Source: Thiothrix nivea DSM 5205
Lineage (GTDB): Bacteria > Pseudomonadota > Gammaproteobacteria > Thiotrichales > Thiotrichaceae
DNA length: 64,000 nt
Direction: 5' to 3'
Assembly: GCF_000260135.1 (NCBI RefSeq)
Contig: NZ_JH651384.1
Location: 3,766,693-3,830,692 of the forward strand
In this document: positions 57,515-64,000 of the stretch, piece by piece
Layout: the number at the start of each line of letters is the position of its first letter
Numbering within the stretch: position 1 is the first letter of the stretch
The notes under the pieces: model-generated
Databases searched by the model: none
The model's input: the letters and a program-made list of their open reading frames with translations, nothing else
What the model was told of the DNA's origin: nothing
Translations under genes and position numbers: made by a program

Positions 57515-58263
57515 GCCAGAACCGTGTTGACGAATACCGCCGCAAATTTGTGACGGCATTGGGTGGTGTTGCTGCGACTGCCGCTATTGCACCTGGCTTT
57601 GTGCTGCGTGAAGCGCAAGCTGCTGGTGAAGTGGCTGCCAAACCCGCTGACCAGGCTGTTACCAATGCCAAGCGTTGGGGGATGTTGATTGACATTACCA
57701 AGCTGCCAGATGGTGGCGCGGGTATGGTCGCTGCTTGCAAGCAGGAGCATGGCTGGGGTAGCGAAGAGCATTCCGATGAGGCGCAGAAAGCGCATTGGGC
57801 GCGGGTGGTGAAGGTCACTGATAAATTGACCCAACACAGTTTCAGCTTGCCGGTCATGTGCCAGCACTGCGAGAACCCTCCGTGCGTTGATGTATGCCCG
57901 ACGGGTGCGTCCATGAAACGTGCAGATGGCATTGTGCAGGTCAACAAGCATATCTGTATCGGTTGCCGTTACTGCATGATGGCTTGCCCGTACAAGGCGC
58001 GCAGTTTTGTGCATGAGGCGTTGACTGACCAGCGCCCTTACTCGCCACGTGGCATGGGCACGGTTGAATCCTGCAACATGTGCGTCCATCGCATTGATGA
58101 GGGCAGGTTGCCAGCGTGCGTTGAAGCTGCGCCGGATGCGGTCATTTTCGGTGACCTGAATGATCCGAACAGCAGCGTCAGCCAGGCATTGAAGGCGATG
58201 GGTGGCAAGCAGATTCGCGCTGACCTCGGTTTGAACACTGGCGTGCGTTACCACGGCATCTAA
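57511..58263 (+). CDS. dsrO: DsrO, periplasmic ferredoxin-like subunit
   Basis: A 250-aa protein with a Tat-type signal (RRKFVTALGG) and four [4Fe-4S] motif groups such as CQHCENPPCVDVCP, CIGCRYCMMACP and CNMCVHRIDEG. It bridges DsrJ and DsrP in the periplasm. Overlaps dsrJ by 4 bases and is followed by dsrP 18 bases later. Confidence 0.95.
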   Translation: MSQNRVDEYRRKFVTALGGVAATAAIAPGFVLREAQAAGEVAAKPADQAVTNAKRWGMLIDITKLPDGGAGMVAACKQEHGWGSEEHSDEAQKAHWARVVKVTDKLTQHSFSLPVMCQHCENPPCVDVCPTGASMKRADGIVQVNKHICIGCRYCMMACPYKARSFVHEALTDQRPYSPRGMGTVESCNMCVHRIDEGRLPACVEAAPDAVIFGDLNDPNSSVSQALKAMGGKQIRADLGLNTGVRYHGI

Positions 58264-58281
58264 AGGAAGGACTGCAAACCA

Positions 58282-59493
58282 ATGGCTAGTCAAGCAATTA
58301 CATTTAGCGAGACCAAACAGGGCAAAGGCTTTTTCGCCTTGCTGGCGGTTTTGGGCGTATTCCTCCTGCTGGGCGCAATCGCATTCTTTCATGCCGAGCA
58401 TCATGGCCACTATGTGACTGGCATGAACAATCAGGTTGTCTGGGGAATACCGCATGTATTCGCGATTTTCCTGATCGTAGCGGCTTCCGGGGCGTTGAAC
58501 GTAGGTTCTATCGGGACGGTATTTGGCAAGAAACTCTATCAGCCGATGGGGCGTTTGTCCGCGTTGCTGGCGATTTCACTGCTGGTGGGTGGCTTGATCG
58601 TGTTGGTGCTTGATCTTGGGCATCCTGACCGTTTGATCGTCGCCATGACCACGTACAATTTCAAGTCGATCTTTGCATGGAACATCATCCTGTATAACGG
58701 TTTCATTGCACTATCTGCGATTTACATCTGGACGATGATGGATCGCCATGCCAAAGACTTCTACAAGCCCGCGGGTGTGGCTGCGTTTACGTGGCGTCTG
58801 ATCCTCACCACTGGTACGGGTTCCATCTTTGGTTTCTTGGTGGCGCGTGAGTTCTATAACTCTGCGATTCTGGCTCCGCTGTTTATCGCCATGTCATTTG
58901 TGTTTGGTCTGGCAGTGTTCATCCTGGTGCTGTATTTCGCGTACAAATGGACTGGCCGTGAGCTGGGTGATGTGGTGCTGAACCGTTTGCGCTACCTGCT
59001 GGCAGTGTTCATCGGTGCAGTGTTGCTGCTGGAGTTGGCGCGTCATCTGACCAACCTGTATATCGCGCAACGTGTTGGCGTTGAGGCTTTCATCCTACGG
59101 GACGGTGGGATTTACACCCAATTGTTCTGGGTTGTGCAGATTCTGCTGGGCAGCATCCTGCCCTTGTCACTGATTTTCTGCCGCAAGCTGAAAAACAACC
59201 ATGTAGCTCTGTTGCTGGCCGCTGTTTTTGCTATCATCGGTGGACTTGCGCAGCTGTACGTCATCCTGATTGGTGGTCAGGCATATCCGCTGACCCTGTT
59301 CCCAGGGGCGGAGGTATCCAGCGATTACTTTGATGGTGCAATCAATAGCTATTCACCCAGTATCTGGGAAATTATGCTGGGTGCTGGCGGTGTGGCTCTC
59401 GCGTTAGTTATGGTGACTATCGGGGTCAAGGTGCTGCGCTTCCTGCCACAGTCGCTGTCTGACAAGGTGGCTGACCCACACGGCGGCAAGTGA
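58282..59493 (+). CDS. dsrP: DsrP, NrfD-like membrane subunit
   Basis: A 403-aa NrfD/PsrC-family protein with about ten hydrophobic segments. It has an N-terminal cytosolic or periplasmic AxHxxG-type region (FFHAEHHGH), and conserved LDLGHPDRL and SIFGFLVAREFY segments typical of quinone-interacting NrfD proteins. It is the last gene of the operon, closed by a strong terminator. dsrN, dsrR and dsrS, found after dsrP in some purple bacteria, are absent here. Confidence 0.95.
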   Translation: MASQAITFSETKQGKGFFALLAVLGVFLLLGAIAFFHAEHHGHYVTGMNNQVVWGIPHVFAIFLIVAASGALNVGSIGTVFGKKLYQPMGRLSALLAISLLVGGLIVLVLDLGHPDRLIVAMTTYNFKSIFAWNIILYNGFIALSAIYIWTMMDRHAKDFYKPAGVAAFTWRLILTTGTGSIFGFLVAREFYNSAILAPLFIAMSFVFGLAVFILVLYFAYKWTGRELGDVVLNRLRYLLAVFIGAVLLLELARHLTNLYIAQRVGVEAFILRDGGIYTQLFWVVQILLGSILPLSLIFCRKLKNNHVALLLAAVFAIIGGLAQLYVILIGGQAYPLTLFPGAEVSSDYFDGAINSYSPSIWEIMLGAGGVALALVMVTIGVKVLRFLPQSLSDKVADPHGGK

Positions 59494-59514
59494 TGGATAA
59501 AACCCATTAAATTT

Positions 59515-59541
59515 AAAAACCGGCCTTGTGCCGGTTTTTTT
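59515..59541 (+). terminator. Terminator of the dsr operon
   Basis: AAAAACCGGC / GCCGGTTTTT stem, 5-base loop and T-tract. Confidence 0.9.
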
Positions 59542-59569
59542 ATCTGAAACGGACAACAAAGGGAAGTAC

Positions 59570-59929
59570 ATGGCGTACAGTGGCAATACTGGCCTTAAAC
59601 GCATCATCAAGGCAGGGCAATACTCTTGGCAGGGTTTCCGCGCCGCCTACAAGCATGAGGAAGCTTTCCGGCAGGAAGTCTGGGTGTTGGTCGTTGCCGT
59701 CCCGTTAGCTTTGTGGCTGGGTGAAAATGCGGTAGAAAAAACCCTGATGATCGGTAGCGTGTTGTTATTGCTGATTGTGGAATTGCTGAATTCGGCAGTG
59801 GAGGCGGTGGTTGACCGTACAGGCATGGAACCGCACAAACTGTCGGGGCGCGCCAAGGATATGGGGTCGGCAGCGGTATTCTTTGCCATCCTGATGGTAG
59901 GGGTCGTTTGGTTTTTCATGCTTTCTTGA
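59570..59929 (+). CDS. dgkA: Diacylglycerol kinase DgkA
   Basis: A 119-aa DgkA-type kinase with three membrane segments. The catalytic region EAFRQEVWVL and VELLNSAVEAVVDR with ELLNTA-like motif and the RAKDMGSAAV helix are typical. It phosphorylates diacylglycerol produced by membrane turnover. GGGAAG precedes the ATG at 59570. The longer open frame includes the dsr terminator and is rejected. Confidence 0.95.
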   Translation: MAYSGNTGLKRIIKAGQYSWQGFRAAYKHEEAFRQEVWVLVVAVPLALWLGENAVEKTLMIGSVLLLLIVELLNSAVEAVVDRTGMEPHKLSGRAKDMGSAAVFFAILMVGVVWFFMLS

Positions 59930-59939
59930 TATAGGTCAA
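59926..59939. promoter_or_regulatory. FNR/ANR-type site upstream of ccoN
   Basis: TTGATATAGGTCAA fits TTGAT-N4-RTCAA, a form common in cbb3 oxidase promoters. It overlaps the dgkA stop region, 146 bases before ccoN. Confidence 0.65.
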
Positions 59940-59956
59940 GGCAGTGCTGACTACCC

Positions 59957-59986
59957 AAAAAACCGCATTCTGAAGCGGTTTCGTTT
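59957..59986 (+). terminator. Weak terminator after dgkA
   Basis: AAACCGC / GCGGTTT stem with 8-base loop, then TCGTTT. Confidence 0.6.
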
Positions 59987-60084
59987 CCAATATTAACGTT
60001 TTCTTATCTGGTTTTTTCCTGTATGCTTGCGCCGGTTCAGAACTTAAATTTTGTCTTTTAATCTTGTTAACCAGAGGGCATACG

Positions 60085-61530
60085 ATGGCTCATAGTGCTG
60101 CACTCTCTTCGGAGCAATACAACTATGATATCGTGAAGAAATTCGCGATAGCTTCAATCTTCTGGGGTATCCTCGGCATGACTGCCGGGGTGTATATCGC
60201 GTCGGAACTGGCTTGGCCGTTCCTGAACTTTGATATTGCCCAGATCACGTTTGGACGTTTGCGTCCGCTGCATACCAGTGGTGTTATCTTCGGCTTCGGT
60301 GGTAATGCGTTGTTTGCAACTTCTTATTATGTGGTGCAGCGCACCTGTCAGGCGCGTCTGGCGGGTGGTACTTTCTGGCCGACTTTCACCTTCTGGGGTT
60401 GGAACCTGTCTGTCCTGACTGCTGGCCTGCTGTATCTGGCAGGTTATACCCAGGGCCGTGAGTATGCAGAACCGGTCTGGTTCGTTGACATCGCTATTAC
60501 TGTTGTATGGGTTGTTTACTTCCTGATCTTTACTGTAACCCTGATCAAGCGTAACCAGCCACACATCTATGTTGCCAACTGGTTTTACATGTCATTCATT
60601 CTGGCGACTGCGCTGCTGCACATCTTCAACAACTTGGCAGTGCCGGTCAGCCTGACTTCCGCGACTTCCTACAGCTTGTTCTCCGGTGCGCAGGATGCGA
60701 TGACCCAGTGGTGGTACGGCCACAACGCGGTTGGTTTCTTCCTGACTGCTGCGTTCCTGGGGATGATGTACTACTTCGTTCCGAAACAAGCTGGTCGCCC
60801 GGTTTATTCTTATCGTCTGTCCATCATCCACTTCTGGGCGCTGAGCTTCATGTACATGTGGGTAGGTACTCACCACCTGCATTGGACTGCGATTCCTGAC
60901 TGGACTTCCACGCTGGCGGCGACTTTCTCCATCCTGCTGCTGATGCCATCCTGGGGTGGCATGATCAACGGCATCATGACCCTGTCCGGCGCGTGGGACA
61001 AACTGCGTACTGACCCGATCATGATGTTCATGATCACTGCATTGTCCTTCTACGGCATGTCTACCTTTGAAGGCCCGATGATGTCCCTGAAGAGCGTTAA
61101 CGCACTGTCCCACTACACTGACTGGACAGTGGGTCACGTTCACTCCGGTGCACTGGGTTGGGTTGCCATGATTTCCATCGCTTCCTTCTATCACATGATC
61201 CCTCGCCTGTGGAACACTACCCTGCACAGCATGAAGCTGGTTTATACCCACTTCTTCCTGGCGACCATCGGTGTGATCCTGTACATTACGGCACTGTGGG
61301 TGTCCGGTATCGGCCAAGGTCTGATGCTGCGTGCATTCGATGAGTACGGCAACTTGGCTTACACCTTCGTTGAAACCGTTGCCTTCATGCACGGCCCGCT
61401 GGTTGCACGTGCTGTTGGTGGTGCGTTCTTCCTGTCCGGCATGTTCATCATGGCTTACAACATTTACATGACCATTGCACATGCCAAGCAGGAAGAAACT
61501 GCTCCGGCTGCTGCTGCGGCTCAGGCGTAA
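60085..61530 (+). CDS. ccoN: cbb3 oxidase catalytic subunit CcoN
   Basis: A 481-aa heme-copper oxidase subunit, about 12 membrane segments. Heme and copper ligands appear in [24 protein letters not shown] and GHVHSGALG. The sequence is that of the C-type (high-affinity) oxidases. GAGGG precedes the ATG at 60085. An upstream GTT-region start is not used. A tail of Ala-rich residues ends the protein. Confidence 0.97.
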   Translation: MAHSAALSSEQYNYDIVKKFAIASIFWGILGMTAGVYIASELAWPFLNFDIAQITFGRLRPLHTSGVIFGFGGNALFATSYYVVQRTCQARLAGGTFWPTFTFWGWNLSVLTAGLLYLAGYTQGREYAEPVWFVDIAITVVWVVYFLIFTVTLIKRNQPHIYVANWFYMSFILATALLHIFNNLAVPVSLTSATSYSLFSGAQDAMTQWWYGHNAVGFFLTAAFLGMMYYFVPKQAGRPVYSYRLSIIHFWALSFMYMWVGTHHLHWTAIPDWTSTLAATFSILLLMPSWGGMINGIMTLSGAWDKLRTDPIMMFMITALSFYGMSTFEGPMMSLKSVNALSHYTDWTVGHVHSGALGWVAMISIASFYHMIPRLWNTTLHSMKLVYTHFFLATIGVILYITALWVSGIGQGLMLRAFDEYGNLAYTFVETVAFMHGPLVARAVGGAFFLSGMFIMAYNIYMTIAHAKQEETAPAAAAAQA

Positions 61531-61548
61531 CCAGGGAGGGTTGAAGCT

Positions 61549-62307
61549 ATGTTTAAACACGAAAGTATCGAAACCAATTCCGCGATGCTGATTGTGCTGA
61601 CGCTGGTAGCGATCAGTATCGGCGGTCTGGTTGAAATCGTGCCGTTGCACTACATCAACGAAACCGTTGAAGAAGTGAAGGATCCGGTGACCGGCGTGGA
61701 AATGGTGCGCCCATACACGCCACTGGAGCAGCGTGGCCGTGACATTTACATCCGTGAAGGTTGCTATACTTGTCACTCGCAGATGATCCGCCCATTCCGT
61801 GATGAAGACCTACGTTATGGTCACTATTCGCTGGCGGCTGAATCCAAGTTCGACCACCCATTCCAGTGGGGTTCCAAGCGGACTGGGCCGGATTTGGCAC
61901 GTGTTGGTGGCAAATACTCCAACGAATGGCATGTGCAGCACCTGAAAGCGCCACGTTCTGTTGTGCCTGAGTCCATCATGCCCAACTACCCGTGGCTGAC
62001 GCAGACAGAACTGCAATATGCGGATATTCAGGATCGCATGATTGCCCTGAAGCGTGTGGGTGTCCCTTACTCCCTGACAACGGTTGAATATGAAGCCAAT
62101 GTCAAGCGCTTTGGTGAAGATGTTGCCAAGACACTGGACATCAATACAGCTGAAAACAACCTGCTGGCGCAGGCGCAGAAAGGTAACTATGACGGTAATG
62201 CTGGCGGTGTATCTGAAATGGATGCACTGGTTGCCTACCTGCAAGTGCTGGGCACTATGGTTGATTTCAAGAAGTTTGATGAAGACCACTTCATCCAGTT
62301 CCGTTAA
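61549..62307 (+). CDS. ccoO: cbb3 oxidase monoheme subunit CcoO
   Basis: A 252-aa protein with one N-terminal membrane anchor and one heme motif CYTCH (in EGCYTCHSQMIRPF). A conserved Met in IMPNYPWL is the likely axial ligand. 18 bases after ccoN. Confidence 0.95.
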   Translation: MFKHESIETNSAMLIVLTLVAISIGGLVEIVPLHYINETVEEVKDPVTGVEMVRPYTPLEQRGRDIYIREGCYTCHSQMIRPFRDEDLRYGHYSLAAESKFDHPFQWGSKRTGPDLARVGGKYSNEWHVQHLKAPRSVVPESIMPNYPWLTQTELQYADIQDRMIALKRVGVPYSLTTVEYEANVKRFGEDVAKTLDINTAENNLLAQAQKGNYDGNAGGVSEMDALVAYLQVLGTMVDFKKFDEDHFIQFR

Positions 62308-62352
62308 TTTGCTACTGGATGTGGCTTCTGCTGAGAGGGTGAGGAAGATCGG

Positions 62353-62580
62353 ATGCTGACAGATTTCTGGACATGGATCATGGATCTGGGTAACAGCAAG
62401 ACTGTTGCGCTGTTAATCTTTTTCACCACTTTTGTTGGTATTGTCATTTACGTCTATTCCAGCCGCAAACGCAGTGAGCGGCTGGAATCCTACCGCTACA
62501 TGCCGCTGATGGATGAAGATGACGCCGACCGCAAAGTGAAACAAGCAGAAGCCGCCGCCCAGGCTAAAGGTGAGAAATAG
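62353..62580 (+). CDS. ccoQ: cbb3 oxidase small subunit CcoQ
   Basis: A 75-aa protein with a single membrane segment (VALLIFFTTFVGIVIYVY) and an acidic/Lys-rich tail. Order between ccoO and ccoP and size support CcoQ, a stability factor. Confidence 0.88.
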   Translation: MLTDFWTWIMDLGNSKTVALLIFFTTFVGIVIYVYSSRKRSERLESYRYMPLMDEDDADRKVKQAEAAAQAKGEK

Positions 62581-62582
62581 TT

Positions 62583-63530
62583 ATGGCAACTCCTGTAAAA
62601 GACCCGCTGACCGGTGCGGAAACTACCGGCCACGTATGGGATGATACGCTGCAAGAATTCAACAACCCGCTGCCACGCTGGTGGTTGTGGACATTCTACG
62701 GCACCATTATCTTCGCGATTGTTTACTGGATCATGTATCCGTCTTGGCCCATTGGCAAAAGCTACCTGAAAGGTATTGGTAATAGCATTACCTACAAGAC
62801 GGATGCAGGCGAAGAGAAATCCACCCACTGGAACATGCGTGCGCTGCTGGCTCACGACATGCAAAACAGTACTGAGGCGGCCAAGCAGCAGGAATACTTG
62901 GCCAAGGTTGGCGCGGCTTCCTACGATCAGATTGCGCAAGACCCTGACATGTCCGCTTTCGTCCGTTCCTATGGCGTGGGCATGTTCGGTGACAACTGTG
63001 CGGCTTGCCATCAGTCCGGTGGGCAGGGCGTTGTCGGCCAGTATCCTAATCTGGTGGATGACGACTGGCTCTGGGGTGGGGATCCGGCAACCATGGAAAC
63101 GACCATCCGTGGTGGCCGTCTGGGTTACATGCCTGCCTTCAAAAACACCTTCAATGAAGAGCAGTTGAACCAGGTTGCCAACTATGTATTGAGCCTGTCT
63201 GGCGAGCCTGCTGATGCGGCTGCGGCTGCGGAAGGCCAGAAAATCTTCCAGGGTGAGACTGGCGGTTGCTACATGTGCCACACCAAGGAAGGGACAGGCA
63301 TGCACGCGCAAGGTGCGGCCAACCTGACCGACAAGGTCTGGACTATTGCCAACCTGCCAGCGGCGGAAACGCCTGAAGCCAAGCTGGCGGCAGTGAAAGC
63401 GGTTATCCACAATGGCGTCCACCGTCAGATGCCAGTGTTTGGTGCGCAAGGCCGTAACCTGTCCGACACCGAAATCAAGGTATTGGTTGCCTACCTGCAA
63501 CAGATGTCAGGTGGCGCTGCTGCCCAATAA
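62583..63530 (+). CDS. ccoP: cbb3 oxidase diheme subunit CcoP
   Basis: A 315-aa protein. Membrane anchor with the FTFYGTIIFAIVYWIMYPSWP type region (cited in part), and two heme motifs CAACH and CYMCH. It feeds electrons to CcoN. 2 bases after ccoQ, closed by a terminator. Confidence 0.97.
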   Translation: MATPVKDPLTGAETTGHVWDDTLQEFNNPLPRWWLWTFYGTIIFAIVYWIMYPSWPIGKSYLKGIGNSITYKTDAGEEKSTHWNMRALLAHDMQNSTEAAKQQEYLAKVGAASYDQIAQDPDMSAFVRSYGVGMFGDNCAACHQSGGQGVVGQYPNLVDDDWLWGGDPATMETTIRGGRLGYMPAFKNTFNEEQLNQVANYVLSLSGEPADAAAAAEGQKIFQGETGGCYMCHTKEGTGMHAQGAANLTDKVWTIANLPAAETPEAKLAAVKAVIHNGVHRQMPVFGAQGRNLSDTEIKVLVAYLQQMSGGAAAQ

Positions 63531-63552
63531 GTATTTCCCTGTCAGATATGCT

Positions 63553-63583
63553 AAAAAAGGCCGGACTTGTTCCGGCCTTTTTG
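63553..63583 (+). terminator. Terminator of the cco operon
   Basis: AAAAAGGCCGGA / TCCGGCCTTTTT stem with 6-base loop. Confidence 0.9.
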
Positions 63584-63600
63584 CGTAAGGAAAACCAGAC

Positions 63601-64000
63601 ATGCAAATCCGCGAAAACCACAATATTAAAGCCCTCAACACCTTTGGCCTGAGTGCGCACGCCCGCTATTTCTGTTCCCTGCACAAACTGGGAGGCTTGC
63701 GCAGCATTATGCAATGGGCAGACACATATCCCGAGCTGCCCGTCATGTTTTTGGGTGGTGGCAGCAACATGCTGTTTGTGAAGGATTTTCCGGGGTTGCT
63801 GGTACATGTACGCTTGCAGGATCGGGAAATACTGGGGCAGGATGACGATTATTTCTACGTGCGAGCTGCTGCGGGCGAAAACTGGCATGAGTTTGTGCGC
63901 TGGACGGTCGACCAGAACCTGGCCGGGCTGGAAAACCTCTCGCTGATCCCCGGCACGGTAGGCGCAGCCCCTATGCAGAACATCGGCGCTTATGGGGTAG
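63601..64000 (+). CDS. murB: MurB, UDP-N-acetylenolpyruvoylglucosamine reductase (5' part)
   Basis: The first 133 codons run to the window edge. It starts ENHNIKALNTFGL and has the FAD site LGGGSNMLF and SLIPGTVGAAPMQNIGAYG. It makes UDP-MurNAc for the cell wall. The ATG is at 63601. Confidence 0.95.
   Translation, partial: MQIRENHNIKALNTFGLSAHARYFCSLHKLGGLRSIMQWADTYPELPVMFLGGGSNMLFVKDFPGLLVHVRLQDREILGQDDDYFYVRAAAGENWHEFVRWTVDQNLAGLENLSLIPGTVGAAPMQNIGAYGV

Overview
The window looks like the chromosome of a sulfur-storing, sulfur-oxidising gammaproteobacterium of the Thiothrix type. The basis is a full reverse-type dsr operon (dsrABEFHCMKLJOP), a Gly/Tyr-rich sulfur globule protein gene, a cbb3 oxidase operon (ccoNOQP) and housekeeping genes (mnmC, ssrA, phoB, dgkA, murB) of gammaproteobacterial flavour. 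The genus is an inference.

Layout. 1-3.8 kb: core genes (mnmC 3' end, a multi-part lipoprotein cytochrome, a sulfur globule protein, tmRNA). 3.77-14.36 kb: a 10.6-kb integrative element in the 3' flank of ssrA, bounded by 67-bp direct repeats. It carries a tyrosine integrase, two ribbon-helix-helix proteins, AlpA, a toprim primase and a DUF3987 protein, plus iteron-like repeats, and it holds one IS66 copy. 14.4-17.8 kb: an hsdR remnant, then a GNAT enzyme and a phosphate-linked group (PAP2 phosphatase, GT4 glycosyltransferase, phoB) with two Pho-box-like sites. 17.9-31.3 kb: an accessory conflict locus. On the minus strand a TIR-NACHT-FGE gene (938 codons when rebuilt) is split by a second IS66, and is followed by a 1804-aa protein with two alpha/beta-hydrolase domains and a CHAT protease domain, a small unknown protein and an SGNH esterase. 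31.4-39.5 kb: a toxin-antitoxin and insertion-sequence scrapyard (vapBC, an IS-split AbrB/VapC pair, an ISAzo13-like element, a NYN protein, an IS607 element). 39.5-45.5 kb: ordinary metabolic and membrane genes. 45.5-48.1 kb: a small minus-strand cluster next to dsr (63-aa protein, cysteine-free DsrC homologue, orphan Cas6/Cmx6-like protein, TauD-like oxygenase). 48.4-59.5 kb: the dsr operon. 59.6-63.5 kb: dgkA and ccoNOQP with an FNR/ANR-type site. 63.6 kb to the end: murB start.

How it works together. Stored sulfur is oxidised in the cytoplasm by DsrAB. DsrEFH and DsrC relay the sulfur, DsrL supplies the NAD(P)H-linked step, and DsrMKJOP ties DsrC to the membrane quinone pool and periplasm. 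Electrons can leave through the high-affinity cbb3 oxidase.

The most interesting accessory system is the TIR-NACHT-FGE / hydrolase-CHAT locus. It resembles an NTP-dependent immune or conflict module that was recently broken, in frame, by an IS66 whose other near-identical copy sits in the ssrA element.
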